From Pseudomonas baltica (lineage in GTDB: Bacteria > Pseudomonadota > Gammaproteobacteria > Pseudomonadales > Pseudomonadaceae): DNA of 64,000 bases. Shown piece after piece: positions 17,539-26,621 of the stretch. Under the pieces are notes generated by a model that saw nothing but the letters and a program-made list of their open reading frames with translations, ran no database searches and had not been told where the DNA came from. Numbering within the stretch: the stretch's first letter is position 1; every line of letters starts with the position of its first letter. The DNA is taken from assembly GCF_031880315.1 (NCBI RefSeq), contig NZ_CP134771.1, forward strand, positions 1,860,001-1,924,000. The letters are read 5' to 3'. Both the position numbers and the translations under genes were made by a program.

Positions 17539-18173
17539 ATGCGCTCAAACGCCGAGAAATGTTCCGCCGCTGGCACGAGGACAACCCCGAGCCGAAAACC
17601 GAATTGGCCTACAGTTCGGCGTTCGAGCTGCTGATCGCGGTGATCCTGTCGGCGCAGTCCACGGATGTCGGGGTCAACAAGGCCACTGCCAAGTTGTATC
17701 CCGTGGCCAATACGCCGGCGGCCATCTACGCGCTGGGTGTGGAAGGACTGTCGGAGTACATCAAGACCATCGGCCTGTACAACAGCAAGGCCAAGAATGT
17801 CATCGAGACCTGCCGCCTGCTGGTGGAGCTGCATAACGGGGAAGTGCCGCAGAGCCGAGAAGCCCTCGAAGCACTGCCAGGGGTCGGGCGAAAAACCGCC
17901 AACGTGGTGCTCAACACCGCGTTCAGGCAACTGACCATGGCCGTAGACACCCACATTTTCCGCGTATCGAATCGCACCGGACTGGCTCCCGGCAAGAATG
18001 TGGTGGACGTTGAAAAAGCCCTGATGAAATTCGTGCCCCGCGAATATTTGCTGGATTCCCATCACTGGCTGATCCTCCACGGCCGCTATGTATGCCAGGC
18101 GCGCAAGCCCCGTTGCGGCAGTTGCCGAGTCGAAGACCTGTGCGATTACCGGTTCAAGACCTCGGACGATTGA
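17535..18173 (+). CDS. nth: Endonuclease III (DNA glycosylase/AP lyase)
   Basis: The 212-residue base-excision repair enzyme removes oxidised pyrimidines. The helix-hairpin-helix reads [13 protein letters not shown] near residues 115-127, where the lysine is the catalytic nucleophile, and VDTHIFRV near 138-145 supplies the catalytic aspartate. The C-terminal 4Fe-4S loop has the correct C-x6-C-x2-C-x5-C spacing ([17 protein letters not shown]). The ATG at 17535 overlaps the rnfB stop, so the two are translated together. An upstream in-frame start at 17523 would only lengthen the overlap. Confidence 0.97.
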   Translation: MNALKRREMFRRWHEDNPEPKTELAYSSAFELLIAVILSAQSTDVGVNKATAKLYPVANTPAAIYALGVEGLSEYIKTIGLYNSKAKNVIETCRLLVELHNGEVPQSREALEALPGVGRKTANVVLNTAFRQLTMAVDTHIFRVSNRTGLAPGKNVVDVEKALMKFVPREYLLDSHHWLILHGRYVCQARKPRCGSCRVEDLCDYRFKTSDD

Positions 18174-18309
18174 GGCTCCCATGACCGTTCGTTAGCTATT
18201 CATTGGTTCTTTATAGAAAAAGCGCATCACTCGATTGAAAAAATCTTTTTCCCCCGGTCACCGAATATCGCTATAAGAGGCGCCAACGGCCCATGCCTGG
18301 AGAGGACAG

Positions 18310-18489
18310 ATGAGCACTGGTAAAGAACAACTGGATGTTGACGAAGATTTTGTCGCGGGCGATAACGACGAGGCCGAGGCACCGGTGGAAGTCGCGAAGA
18401 CCAATTTGAGCAAACGCCGCACCATCGATAACCTGCTTGAGGAACGACGGCTGCAAAAACGCCTGGCCGATCTGGACTTCGATATCTAG
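18310..18489 (+). CDS. Small conserved protein, PA3496-like family
   Basis: The 59-residue open frame starts at an ATG after GGAGAGGA and ends at TAG. The first half is acidic (QLDVDEDFVAGDNDEAEAP). The second half is basic and helical (KRRTIDNLLEERRLQKRLADLDFDI). The gene follows nth, as PA3496 follows nth in P. aeruginosa. Homologues carry the name PA3496 family putative envelope integrity protein as I recall it; the function is not established. It is expressed on its own after about 135 bases of AT-rich leader. Confidence 0.75.
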   Translation: MSTGKEQLDVDEDFVAGDNDEAEAPVEVAKTNLSKRRTIDNLLEERRLQKRLADLDFDI

Positions 18490-18574
18490 CAACCGGCGCC
18501 TGCGAACGGCCCACTGTTGGCGACATTGCGCCTATCCCTCGCTGGCGTCCGGCGGCGACATGTGCCTGCATCGC

Positions 18575-19207
18575 TCAAACGAGGCCATTGCGCTGGGCGA
18601 GCTCTATCAGATCTACCAGCGAGCGGGCATTGAGCTTGCTTAGCAGCCGAGTCTTGTAGGTACTCACCGTCTTGTTACTGAGGCACATGCCCTCGGCGAT
18701 CTCCTTGTTGCTCTTGCCTTGAGCCAACTGCTGCAACACCATCATCTCTCGCCCGGACAGGCGGTCGACCATGTCTGCCTCAGAGGCATTCGCCATGTCG
18801 GCTCGGACCGAATGCAAGGCCTGATTGGGAAAGTAACTGTACCCGGAGAGGACCGCCCTGATGGCGCTCAGCAGCTCCGTGAGGTTCTGCTCCTTGCACA
18901 CGTACCCCGCCGCACCAGACTGCATGCAACGTCCGGAAAAGTGTCCTGGCGTCTGCGAGGTCAGCACCAGCACCTTGACGGGCGGGGCATGAACTGGCGC
19001 CGTCAGGCGATGAATGACCTCAAGCCCGCCAAGCCTGGGTATACGTATATCGAGGATCACGATGTCCGGCTTGTGTTCCCGCGCCAGCTGCAGAGCATCG
19101 ACGCCATTATCGGTTTCCGCCACCACCTCGTAGCCGTGCCGTTCCATCAGCATGCGCACCGCCAGGCGAACGACCGGATGATAATCCACGATCAGCACTC
19201 TATTCAT
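18575..19207 (-). CDS. NarL/FixJ-type response regulator, RocA-like, with an altered acidic pair
   Basis: The 210-residue protein has a receiver domain (residues 1-120) with phospho-acceptor Asp53 (DIVILDIRIPRLGG), the switch Thr in VLVLTSQ near 91 and the conserved Lys in GYVCKEQ near 106. A LuxR-type helix-turn-helix follows at about 145-210 (LSGREMMVLQQLAQGKSNKEIA). The sequence resembles RocA/BvgA-type regulators that control fimbriae or biofilm genes. The normally invariant Asp-Asp pair near the N-terminus reads Asp8-Tyr9 (GAT TAT), so magnesium binding and phosphorylation may be weakened. No histidine kinase is adjacent. Targets cannot be read from the sequence. Confidence 0.88.
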   Translation of the reverse strand: MNRVLIVDYHPVVRLAVRMLMERHGYEVVAETDNGVDALQLAREHKPDIVILDIRIPRLGGLEVIHRLTAPVHAPPVKVLVLTSQTPGHFSGRCMQSGAAGYVCKEQNLTELLSAIRAVLSGYSYFPNQALHSVRADMANASEADMVDRLSGREMMVLQQLAQGKSNKEIAEGMCLSNKTVSTYKTRLLSKLNARSLVDLIELAQRNGLV

Positions 19208-19709
19208 GGGGCATCCAAATTTCGCTGTTAGAATTTTTAGAGCGCGCAAGATAGCGCAGTCTTTCTTCCGTTTGCATCGCAGTACTCCATCCAACTAGTG
19301 GTTGAGACGATTCCTACAACAGCGAACGAATTTTCCTACAGAATATCTTTCCGATATCACCGTAAAGCATCGTCAGCCGGCCTCGCCAACAGCTATCTCC
19401 GCGCAAGCCCAAACGGTACACAAGCGTTTAGTGATCAGCAAACGACTTGACATCAGCAATCTTCACAAGGCGTTACCGAGCATCAGGTATAACTTCTAAA
19501 TGTTTTAACTTGTTATTCCATTTCAAGAAGCAGGCCACCGATTCAATGCGCTATCTATGTACGGGGTCGCTCCGCCAAGGGATTGAGACAATCGAGAAAA
19601 CCACTCGCGCACCTCTGAATAGAGCCTGACGCTGCACCGCGAAGCACGCAGACTGGCTCGACAGACATTGACCAGCAGACAGTGCCGCATCGACCTGGAG
19701 CGCCAACTC
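19208..19709. other. AT-richer intergenic region between divergent genes
   Basis: There are about 500 bases between the response regulator and the membrane-protein gene. The base composition is lower in GC than either side. Short open frames exist, but none has a ribosome site and plausible codon use. It probably holds the promoters of both genes; no box was identified with confidence. Confidence 0.4.
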
Positions 19710-20231
19710 ATGGAAAGCACGCAACTAGCCAAAAGCCCGCTGACGATCATTGCAATATTTGCAGCGACAATAGAAGCCTCTGCGCTTGCATCACTGCCAC
19801 TGCTCGAATCGGACAATCAATACATATATACGTGGTTCCTGATTGGCTTCCCGCCTTTTTTGACACTGCTGTTTTTTGTGACACTTAATTTCAACAATCG
19901 GGCACTCTATTCACCGTCAGACTTTACTGACCAGGAGAACTTCCTGAAGACCCAAAATACCAGCAAGGAAGCGCCTGCCGGCGTTTCCGGCACTGCCACT
20001 GATTACAATCAATTGGCCATTGCCGCCCGCGCCGCGAGCAAGATCGCCGAGTCGGCTTACCTGCCATTACCCGGTGGGTTGGTGCATGTCATCGACTGCC
20101 AGCATGTCAGGGACCGCCACCACTGCTTCGAACTGATCGAGAAAATCAGCGCGCTGTCTCGGGCCAGTGATCAGCAGACGGTGGATAGCCAAGTGGTGAT
20201 ATTGGTCAGCAGCGATCGGCTGGGCACTTGA
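19710..20231 (+). CDS. Predicted membrane protein of unknown function
   Basis: The 173-residue protein starts at an ATG with GGAG nine bases upstream; a start 42 bases earlier is possible. Two hydrophobic spans lie near residues 9-30 (SPLTIIAIFAATIEASALASL) and 39-60 (YTWFLIGFPPFLTLLFFVTL). A soluble part of about 110 residues follows, ending in an alpha/beta-looking segment (QVVILVSSDRLGT). I do not recognise a family. Codon use is less biased than in its neighbours, as is often seen in accessory genes. It ends just before the argG terminator, convergent with argG. Confidence 0.55.
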   Translation: MESTQLAKSPLTIIAIFAATIEASALASLPLLESDNQYIYTWFLIGFPPFLTLLFFVTLNFNNRALYSPSDFTDQENFLKTQNTSKEAPAGVSGTATDYNQLAIAARAASKIAESAYLPLPGGLVHVIDCQHVRDRHHCFELIEKISALSRASDQQTVDSQVVILVSSDRLGT

Positions 20232-20268
20232 TGTACCAGGCAGGCCTCCCGACCAATAGCCCGAAACG

Positions 20269-20298
20269 AAAAAGCCCCGGCATGAGCCAGGGCTTTTT
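20269..20298. terminator. Bidirectional intrinsic terminator
   Basis: AAAAAGCCC pairs with GGGCTTTTT across twelve bases. A and T runs on both sides let it serve argG (minus) and the convergent membrane-protein gene. Confidence 0.85.
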
Positions 20299-20315
20299 CA
20301 GTCAGCAACCGTCGA

Positions 20316-21533
20316 TCAGAACAGTTTGCGACCTTTGTTTGCAGCAATACGCATGCGCAACGCATTGAGCTTGATGAAGCCCGCAGCATCCGCCTGGTTG
20401 TAGGCGCCGCCATCTTCTTCGAAGGTAGCGATATTGGCGTCGAACAGCGATTCGTCGGACTTGCGCCCGGTAACGATAACGTTGCCCTTGTACAGTTTCA
20501 GGCGAACCACGCCATTCACGTGCGCCTGGGAGGCGTCAATCATCTGCTGCAGCATCAGACGCTCCGGGCTCCACCAGTAGCCGGTGTAGATCAGGCTGGC
20601 ATACTTGGGCATCAGCTCATCCTTGAGGTGCGCGACTTCGCGGTCAAGGGTGATGGACTCGATGGCGCGGTGCGCGCGCAGCATGATAGTGCCGCCCGGG
20701 GTTTCGTAGCAGCCACGGGACTTCATGCCCACGTAACGGTTTTCGACGATATCGAGACGGCCGATACCGTGTTCGCCACCAATACGATTGAGGGTCGCGA
20801 GCACGGTGGCCGGGGTCATCTCGACGCCGTCGAGTGCCACGATGTCACCGTTGCGGTAGGTCAGCTCCAGGTACTGCGCCTGATCGGGCGCCTTCTCCGG
20901 GGAGACGGTCCAACGCCACATGTCTTCTTCGTGCTCGGTCCAGGTGTCTTCCAGCACGCCGCCTTCATAGGAGATGTGCAGCAGATTGGCATCCATGGAG
21001 TAAGGCGATTTCTTCTTGCCGTGACGCTCGATCGGGATAGCGTGCTTTTCAGCGTAATCCATCAGTTTCTCGCGGGACAGCAGGTCCCACTCGCGCCACG
21101 GAGCGATCACCTTGACGCCCGGCTTGAGGGCATAGGCGCCCAGCTCGAAACGCACCTGGTCGTTGCCCTTGCCGGTCGCACCATGGGAGATGGCGTCGGC
21201 GCCGGTTTCGTTAGCGATTTCGATCAGGCGCTTGGCGATCAGCGGACGAGCGATGGACGTACCGAGCAGGTACTCGCCTTCATAGACGGTGTTGGCGCGG
21301 AACATCGGGAACACGAAATCGCGCACGAACTCTTCGCGCAGGTCGTCGATGTAGATTTCCTTGACGCCCATGGCCTGAGCCTTGGCGCGTGCCGGTTCGA
21401 CCTCTTCGCCCTGACCCAGGTCAGCGGTGAAGGTCACGACTTCACAGTTATAAGTATCCTGCAGCCACTTGAGGATCACCGAAGTGTCCAGGCCGCCGGA
21501 ATACGCCAGAACGACCTTGTTTACGTCCGCCAT
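20316..21533 (-). CDS. argG: Argininosuccinate synthase
   Basis: The 405-residue enzyme joins citrulline and aspartate with ATP in arginine synthesis. The ATP-binding PP-loop [10 protein letters not shown] is at residues 9-18. The substrate motifs follow as [13 protein letters not shown] near 89-101, [15 protein letters not shown] near 117-131, and [10 protein letters not shown] near 188. The length is standard. argF, which makes its substrate citrulline, lies 5.6 kb downstream in the same block. The gene ends at a strong terminator. Confidence 0.98.
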   Translation of the reverse strand: MADVNKVVLAYSGGLDTSVILKWLQDTYNCEVVTFTADLGQGEEVEPARAKAQAMGVKEIYIDDLREEFVRDFVFPMFRANTVYEGEYLLGTSIARPLIAKRLIEIANETGADAISHGATGKGNDQVRFELGAYALKPGVKVIAPWREWDLLSREKLMDYAEKHAIPIERHGKKKSPYSMDANLLHISYEGGVLEDTWTEHEEDMWRWTVSPEKAPDQAQYLELTYRNGDIVALDGVEMTPATVLATLNRIGGEHGIGRLDIVENRYVGMKSRGCYETPGGTIMLRAHRAIESITLDREVAHLKDELMPKYASLIYTGYWWSPERLMLQQMIDASQAHVNGVVRLKLYKGNVIVTGRKSDESLFDANIATFEEDGGAYNQADAAGFIKLNALRMRIAANKGRKLF

Positions 21534-21659
21534 GCCATCACTCCACGGGGTTGTACGGAAAACCGCTGATTCTACCGTCCAAACCCGTGAAATTACAGTG
21601 GCGCGACAGCCAATGACGACAAAGCGACGGTTTATTGTGTTTTTCTGCGCTGCATTCCG

Positions 21660-21713
21660 CTGTGGCAGTGAGCTCTGCCCGCGAGGCTTCGCGGGCAGAG
21701 CTCACTGCCACAG
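21660..21713. repeat. Perfect 25-bp hairpin between argG and motY
   Basis: Bases 21660-21684 and 21689-21713 are exact reverse complements with a four-base loop (GGCT). The core GCTCTGCCCGCGA is REP-like. It lies three bases beyond the motY stop and about 125 bases upstream of the argG start, so it may terminate motY. Confidence 0.9.
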
Positions 21714-21716
21714 GGT

Positions 21717-22757
21717 TCAGGGTTTGGCAGGTGTGGTGGGCTTGGCCGGTGCCGCGGCGGCTACGGGAGGGGCTGCGGCAGGTGCAGCCGGTACCGCAGG
21801 CTTGGCGGGTGTCACCGGTATCACCGGCGCCGCCGAGGCAGGCGCTTGCGCACTGGGGACGGGCGTCGGCGGCATGACGAACGGCGCAGGAGCGGCTTTC
21901 TGCTCGCCCGTGACACGCTCAAGCTCGATATTCACCCGACGGTTTCGGGCACGGTTGGCCGGCGAATTGTTCGGCACCAGCGGAAACTGCTCGCCATGGA
22001 AGCGCATGACGATATGCTCTTCCGGTACGCCATTGGCCTTCAGGTACTCCATGACCGCCAGTGCGCGACGGCGTGACAGATCGCGGTTGGTCAGGCGATT
22101 GCCGCTGTTGTCGGAGTGACCATCGAGCTCGACATGGTTGACGGTCGGGTCGGCCTTCATGAACGCCAGAATCACGTCCAGATGTTTCTTTGCTGCGGCG
22201 TCCAGCTCGATGTCCTTGGGAAAGCCGACCTGGGATTCGCGCACCTGGTCGAAGTTCATCGACAGCAACTTGCCAGCGCAGATCTGGAAATCACCGTAGG
22301 CTTTGCTGAAATTGATCGGCAACACCCGCACTTCAGTACCCCGCGGGCCCTCACCGGCACCGCTGCGCACCACCACGCTGCGGCCTTCGAGCAGGCCGTT
22401 GAGCAATCGGCTGGCCTGCCCCTGGGTGCTGCTCAACAGATTGTCGCCCGCGCCCAGGCGCACCGCACCGAGGTTGATGTCGTTGCGCCCAGGCTGCCAG
22501 GCAGCAGCGGCGGCCAGTAACGTCGCTGAGCCGCTGCCCAGCATGGACGAGGTCGAGGCCAGGTGAAAAGTGGCCTGCTCGCCGGCACGGCGCACAAAGG
22601 CGCCGCTGCCGAAACCGCTGACTGGTTGGGTCAAGCGGCACTCGAACTGATCGCCGTCGACCGTCCAGGCCGCATTCTCCATGCGTGTCTGGAAGGTCAG
22701 CGCCATGACAGGCAAGCTGGCGAATGCAGTGAATAAGGCTAGATAGAGCTGGCGCAC
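21717..22757 (-). CDS. motY: Flagellar T-ring/stator protein MotY (OmpA-like C-terminal domain)
   Basis: The 346-residue exported protein has a signal peptide cut near residue 19 ([10 protein letters not shown]). Residues 20-160 resemble the MotY N-terminal beta domain. Residues 165-280 are an OmpA-type peptidoglycan-binding domain ([34 protein letters not shown]). MotY surrounds the motor and helps the MotAB/CD stators engage. The position between argG and pyrC matches P. aeruginosa PA3526. After residue 285 there is an unusual tail of about 60 residues that is almost only proline, alanine and lysine ([17 protein letters not shown]). Confidence 0.85.
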   Translation of the reverse strand: MRQLYLALFTAFASLPVMALTFQTRMENAAWTVDGDQFECRLTQPVSGFGSGAFVRRAGEQATFHLASTSSMLGSGSATLLAAAAAWQPGRNDINLGAVRLGAGDNLLSSTQGQASRLLNGLLEGRSVVVRSGAGEGPRGTEVRVLPINFSKAYGDFQICAGKLLSMNFDQVRESQVGFPKDIELDAAAKKHLDVILAFMKADPTVNHVELDGHSDNSGNRLTNRDLSRRRALAVMEYLKANGVPEEHIVMRFHGEQFPLVPNNSPANRARNRRVNIELERVTGEQKAAPAPFVMPPTPVPSAQAPASAAPVIPVTPAKPAVPAAPAAAPPVAAAAPAKPTTPAKP

Positions 22758-22887
22758 GGGAGACTCCCCTGATTGCTTTTACATACTCTGGGGATATCGG
22801 TCGGTTGTGGCAAAACTTGATAGCGAGTGCCTGGACCGCCGTTTTCCGGTAGCATTCGCCGGGAGTTCGACCCGCCTGGAATCCCCA

Positions 22888-23934
22888 ATGTCCGACCGCC
22901 TGACCCTCCTGCGTCCCGACGACTGGCACATCCATCTTCGAGATGGCGCAGTGCTTCCCCATACCGTAGCCGACGTGGCCCGCACCTTCGGGCGCGCGAT
23001 CATCATGCCCAACCTGGTACCGCCGGTGCGCAACGCCGCCGATGCCACCGCCTACCGCCAGCGCATCCTCGATGCCCGCCCGGCCGGCAGCGCGTTCGAG
23101 CCCTTGATGACGCTGTACCTCACCGACCGCACCCAACCCGAAGATATCCGTGCGGCCTTTGCCACCGGCTTCGTGCGCGCTGCCAAGATGTACCCGGCTG
23201 GCGCCACCACCAACTCGGATTCCGGGGTCACCCACCTCGACAACATCAGCGCCGCCCTGGAAACCATGGCCGAGCTGGGCATGCTGTTGCTGGTGCACGG
23301 TGAAGTGACCCGTGGCGAGGTCGACGTGTTCGACCGCGAGAAACTGTTCATCGACGAGCATCTGCGCCGTGTGGTCGACCGTTTCCCGACGCTGAAGATC
23401 GTCTTCGAACATATCACCACCAGTGAAGCCGCGCAGTTCGTCACCGAGGCCCCGGCCAACGTCGCCGCGACCATCACTTGCCAGCATCTGTTGTACAACC
23501 GCAACCACATGCTGGTGGGTGGGATTCGCCCGCATTTCTATTGCCTGCCGATCCTCAAGCGCAACACCCACCAAGTGGCCTTGCTGGACGCCGCCACCAG
23601 CGGCAACCCGAAGTTTTTCCTCGGCAGCGACTCGGCGCCCCATGCTCAACACGCCAAAGAGGCCGCGTGCGGCTGCGCAGGTTGCTATACCGCCTACGGG
23701 GCCATCGAGCTGTATGCCGAAGCTTTCGAACAGCGTAACGCCCTGGATAAACTTGAGGGTTTCGCCAGCCTGTTCGGCCCGGCGTTCTACGGTTTGCCGG
23801 TGAATACCGACAGCATTACCCTGGTCCGTGAAGAATGGACTGCCCCGGTCAGCCTGCCGTTTGGCGAGCAGACTGTCATTCCGCTGCGCGCCGGTGAAAA
23901 ACTGCGCTGGCGCCTGCTGGAGAAAAATGCGTGA
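22888..23934 (+). CDS. pyrC: Dihydroorotase, PyrC type
   Basis: The 348-residue zinc enzyme closes carbamoyl-aspartate to dihydroorotate in pyrimidine synthesis. The metal ligands are visible: DWHIHLRDG near residues 12-20, the lysine that is carbamylated in AAKMYPAG near 98-105, LLVHGEV near 136, IVFEHITT near 172-179 and the catalytic Asp in LGSDSAPH near 248-255. This is the short E. coli-like class, not the larger PyrC2/PyrX form. The start was set at the ATG at 22888; the open frame upstream reads into promoter-like sequence. Its stop overlaps the GTG of rnt. Confidence 0.97.
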   Translation: MSDRLTLLRPDDWHIHLRDGAVLPHTVADVARTFGRAIIMPNLVPPVRNAADATAYRQRILDARPAGSAFEPLMTLYLTDRTQPEDIRAAFATGFVRAAKMYPAGATTNSDSGVTHLDNISAALETMAELGMLLLVHGEVTRGEVDVFDREKLFIDEHLRRVVDRFPTLKIVFEHITTSEAAQFVTEAPANVAATITCQHLLYNRNHMLVGGIRPHFYCLPILKRNTHQVALLDAATSGNPKFFLGSDSAPHAQHAKEAACGCAGCYTAYGAIELYAEAFEQRNALDKLEGFASLFGPAFYGLPVNTDSITLVREEWTAPVSLPFGEQTVIPLRAGEKLRWRLLEKNA

Positions 23935-24605
23935 GTGAAGATCATTTCGATGACGAGTCCGAAGGCAGTGGCGGTGGCGGTTCGCGCCATCCCATGGCCG
24001 CACGCTTCCGCGGTTACCTGCCGGTAGTCGTCGATGTCGAAACCGGTGGTTTCAATTGCGCCACCGACGCCCTGCTGGAAATCGCCGCGACGACCATCGG
24101 CATGGACGAAAAAGGCTTCGTGTTCCCCGATCACACCTACTTCTTCCGAGTCGAACCGTTCGAGGGGGCCAATATCGAAGCGGCGGCATTGGAGTTCACC
24201 GGCATCAAGCTGGACCACCCGCTGCGCATGGCGGTGAGCGAAGAAACCGCCCTGACCGATATTTTCCGCGGTATCCGCAAGGCCTTGAAGGCCAACGGTT
24301 GCAAGCGGGCGATCCTGGTCGGCCACAACAGCAGCTTCGACCTTGGGTTCCTGAACGCTGCCGTGGTGCGCGGTGACATCAAGCGCAACCCCTTCCACCC
24401 CTTTTCGAGCTTCGACACCGCGACGCTGGCCGGCCTCGCCTATGGGCAGACCGTGCTGGCAAAAGCCTGTCAGGCGGCAGATATCGACTTCGACGGCCGC
24501 GAGGCTCACTCGGCTCGCTATGACACCGAGAAGACCGCCGAGCTGTTCTGCGGGATCGTCAATCGCTGGAAGCAAATGGGCGGCTGGCCGGACTACGACG
24601 AGTAA
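23931..24605 (+). CDS. rnt: Ribonuclease T
   Basis: The 224-residue DEDDh 3'-5' exonuclease trims tRNA and 5S rRNA ends. The four acids and the histidine appear in order: [10 protein letters not shown] near residues 34-43 (D, E), [11 protein letters not shown] near 132-142 (D), and [14 protein letters not shown] near 193-206 (H, D). It starts with GTG, overlapping the pyrC stop as GTGA, so translation is coupled. In P. aeruginosa a peroxiredoxin gene lies between rnt and bfd; here that space holds only a REP-like repeat and the bfd promoter. Confidence 0.97.
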   Translation: MSEDHFDDESEGSGGGGSRHPMAARFRGYLPVVVDVETGGFNCATDALLEIAATTIGMDEKGFVFPDHTYFFRVEPFEGANIEAAALEFTGIKLDHPLRMAVSEETALTDIFRGIRKALKANGCKRAILVGHNSSFDLGFLNAAVVRGDIKRNPFHPFSSFDTATLAGLAYGQTVLAKACQAADIDFDGREAHSARYDTEKTAELFCGIVNRWKQMGGWPDYDE

Positions 24606-24620
24606 ACAGCCAGCGTTATC

Positions 24621-24713
24621 TGTGGGGCTCTGCCCGCGAAAGCGATTTGTACTGCTCTCTGTCTGGGTGCCTGAACCGACGCCTTCGTGGGCAGAGCCGG
24701 CTCCCACCTCGGA
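24621..24713. repeat. REP-type inverted pair
   Basis: GTGGGGCTCTGCCCGCGAA on the left faces TTCGTGGGCAGAGCCGGCTCCCAC on the right, separated by about 50 bases. It lies between rnt and bfd. Confidence 0.7.
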
Positions 24714-24761
24714 AGTGATCTGACCGTTCATCGCGGGTTACAGAGGTTTCATGTTCGTACT

Positions 24762-24790
24762 TTGACAAGCATTCTCATTACCATTAAGAT
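24762..24790 (+). promoter_or_regulatory. bfd promoter with overlapping Fur box
   Basis: TTGACA (24762-24767) and TAAGAT (24785-24790) are 17 bases apart. Between them AAGCATTCTCATTACCATT (24767-24785) reads on the other strand as three AAT-type hexamers (AATGGT, AATGAG, AATGCT), the Fur pattern. This predicts iron repression of bfd, in line with what is known in P. aeruginosa. Confidence 0.75.
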
Positions 24791-24827
24791 CTCCGTCATC
24801 AGCTTTTCACCGCGACGGTTTTTCTCT

Positions 24828-25046
24828 ATGTACGTCTGCCTCTGCAAAGGTGTCACCGATCGTCAAATCCGCGATGCAATCTTCGATGGCTGCTGCAGCT
24901 ATCGGGAAGTCCGGGAAGCTACCGGCGTCGCTTCGCAATGTGGTAAATGCGCATGCCTGGCCAAGGATGTTGTCCGCGAGACGCTCACCGAACTCCAGGC
25001 AACCCAAGCGGCCATACCGTATCCAGTAGAATTTACTGCGGCTTGA
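24828..25046 (+). CDS. bfd: Bacterioferritin-associated ferredoxin
   Basis: The 72-residue [2Fe-2S] protein binds bacterioferritin and passes electrons to its haem so that stored iron is released. The cysteines follow the Bfd pattern CLC ... CGKC: Cys4 and Cys6 in VCLCKGVTD, then Cys38 and Cys41 in SQCGKCACL. The start at 24828 was chosen for the MYVCLCKGV opening; the open frame upstream runs through the promoter. A Fur box in the promoter and bfrB directly downstream support the role. A terminator follows, so bfrB is transcribed separately. Confidence 0.95.
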   Translation: MYVCLCKGVTDRQIRDAIFDGCCSYREVREATGVASQCGKCACLAKDVVRETLTELQATQAAIPYPVEFTAA

Positions 25047-25062
25047 ATCCTCGATTTTAAAG

Positions 25063-25088
25063 AACCGGACCTAGTGTCCGGTTTTTTA
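25063..25088 (+). terminator. Intrinsic terminator of bfd
   Basis: AACCGGAC pairs with GTCCGGTT across a five-base loop and runs into TTTTT. It separates bfd from bfrB. Confidence 0.9.
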
Positions 25089-25245
25089 TGCATGAAATTC
25101 AATTAGTTAGCACCATGATGCGGAACACAAACATTCTTATTCCGATTAATTTTCACTTATTATTCAATAACTTAGGTTTGACAGTCTTCGTGCCCAGGCT
25201 CAAACTCCGGCACATAGACAGTTAAAGAGCCGGTGAGGGCCAACC

Positions 25246-25722
25246 ATGAAAGGCGATATCAGCGTTATCCAGCATCTCAACAGAGTCCTCGGGAACGAGC
25301 TGATTGCAATCAATCAGTACTTCCTGCACGCACGCATGTATGAGGACTGGGGCCTGAATCGCCTCGGCAAGCTCGAGTACAAAGAATCTATCGACGAGAT
25401 GAAGCACGCTGACAAGATCATCAAGCGTATCCTCTTTCTGGAAGGCATCCCCAACCTGCAGGAACTGGGCAAGATCCTCATCGGTGAGCACACCCAGGAA
25501 ATGCTCGAATGCGACCTCAAGCTCGAGCATAAGGCCCATCAGGACCTCAAGGCCGCCATCGCCCACTGCGAAAGCGTTGGAGACTTCGGTAGCCGCGAAA
25601 TGCTTGAAGATATCCTCGAATCGGAAGAAGAGCATATCGATTGGCTGGAAACCCAGCTTGGCCTGATCGACAAGATCGGTATCGAAAATTACCTGCAATC
25701 GGGCATGGGCGAAGAAGACTGA
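25246..25722 (+). CDS. bfrB: Bacterioferritin B
   Basis: The 158-residue haem-containing ferritin subunit forms a 24-mer shell that stores iron. The di-iron ligands lie in [11 protein letters not shown] near residues 16-26 (Glu18), SIDEMKHAD near 48-56 (Glu51, His54), EHKAHQDL near 94-101 and [12 protein letters not shown] near 122-133. Met52 is the haem ligand shared between two subunits. The gene follows bfd, its electron donor, but has its own leader of about 155 AT-rich bases and its own terminator. Confidence 0.97.
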   Translation: MKGDISVIQHLNRVLGNELIAINQYFLHARMYEDWGLNRLGKLEYKESIDEMKHADKIIKRILFLEGIPNLQELGKILIGEHTQEMLECDLKLEHKAHQDLKAAIAHCESVGDFGSREMLEDILESEEEHIDWLETQLGLIDKIGIENYLQSGMGEED

Positions 25723-25737
25723 CTTTCGGCCGGCCGT

Positions 25738-25776
25738 AAAAAAGCCCGGCTCCTGCAAAGGAGGCCGGGCTTTTTC
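25738..25776. terminator. Intrinsic terminator between bfrB and grxD
   Basis: AAAGCCCGGCTCC pairs with GGAGGCCGGGCTTT (one bulged G), with A and T runs on either side. It sits about 15 bases after the bfrB stop and can also end leftward grxD transcripts. Confidence 0.85.
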
Positions 25777-25843
25777 ATGGCTGGCAAACACTGCCTCTAC
25801 TGTGGGAATGGGCAGGACCCGCTCCCACGACGCAGGCTAGACT

Positions 25844-26191
25844 TCAGGCGTCTGCCTGGGCCTCAGCGGCCTTGGCTTTTTCGACGGCAGCCTTGATGGT
25901 GGTTTGCAGCTCGCCGCTGGCGAACAGGTCAGCGATGATATCGCTGCCGCCGATCAGCTCGCCGCCCACCCACAGTTGCGGGAAGGTCGGCCAATTGGCG
26001 TACTTAGGCAGATTGGCGCGGATCTCCGGATTTTGCAGGATGTCCACGTAAGCGAATTTTTCGCCGCACTGCATGATGCATTGCGATGCCTTGGCCGAAA
26101 AACCACACTGCGGTGCATTGGGTGCACCTTTCATGTAGAGCAGTACGGTGTTGGCGGCAATCTGATCTTTGATCGTTTCGATGATATCCAT
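25844..26191 (-). CDS. grxD: Monothiol glutaredoxin Grx4/GrxD
   Basis: The 115-residue protein has the monothiol active site CGFS near residues 29-32 (APQCGFSAKA) and the glutathione-binding motifs WPTFPQLWVGGELIGGSDI near 67-85. With BolA-type partners this class carries [2Fe-2S] clusters and takes part in iron sensing rather than disulfide reduction. Its place beside bfrB and bfd fits an iron role. A charged alanine/lysine tail (VEKAKAAEAQADA) ends the protein. Confidence 0.96.
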   Translation of the reverse strand: MDIIETIKDQIAANTVLLYMKGAPNAPQCGFSAKASQCIMQCGEKFAYVDILQNPEIRANLPKYANWPTFPQLWVGGELIGGSDIIADLFASGELQTTIKAAVEKAKAAEAQADA

Positions 26192-26321
26192 TGGAGCACC
26201 TCGGCTGAACTTTCCGACTCAGAATGTCGGCACGGTGACCAATGGTAACAAAAAGCCGAGCAAAACGCTCAAGCATGGGACCACCGGCCCACTTTCATGA
26301 ATCAAGGGGCAGCCCCTCGCC

Positions 26322-26621
26322 TCATGAAGTCAATGGCACAACCGTGGAAGGCGGGTTGAGCAGCTGGATCTCCAGCACGGTCTCGACCTCTTCCTGAGCC
26401 AATGGCACGCCCGTCAGCTCGCCGATCAGACGCCAATGCTCATCGAGCCCGGTGCTGATGGTCGCCATTCGGTCGATCATGCGTTTGCCTGCGGCGCGGG
26501 TAACGGAGTCTTCACTGCGCAGCAGCTCGAACGACATCGACGTCATCGATGCCGTCAGATGGGTCAGCGTACGGGCGGTAATGCCCAGCAACTCCATCAA
26601 TTGTTGCTCTCTTGAATCCAT
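26322..26621 (-). CDS. Conserved hypothetical helical protein
   Basis: The 99-residue protein has GGAG a few bases before the ATG at 26621. The sequence is predicted helical throughout (LMELLGITARTLTHLTASMTSMSFELL, then RMIDRMATISTGLDEHWRLIGELTG), with no signal peptide, cysteine or known motif. I do not recognise a family. It lies alone between grxD and the argF leader. Codon use is ordinary for the genome, so I believe it is real. Confidence 0.6.
   Translation of the reverse strand: MDSREQQLMELLGITARTLTHLTASMTSMSFELLRSEDSVTRAAGKRMIDRMATISTGLDEHWRLIGELTGVPLAQEEVETVLEIQLLNPPSTVVPLTS

Noticed and set aside
22351..24003. 550-codon minus-strand frame
   Set aside because: Runs across motY, pyrC and the rnt start in the wrong frame or strand; no start with ribosome site and no domain.
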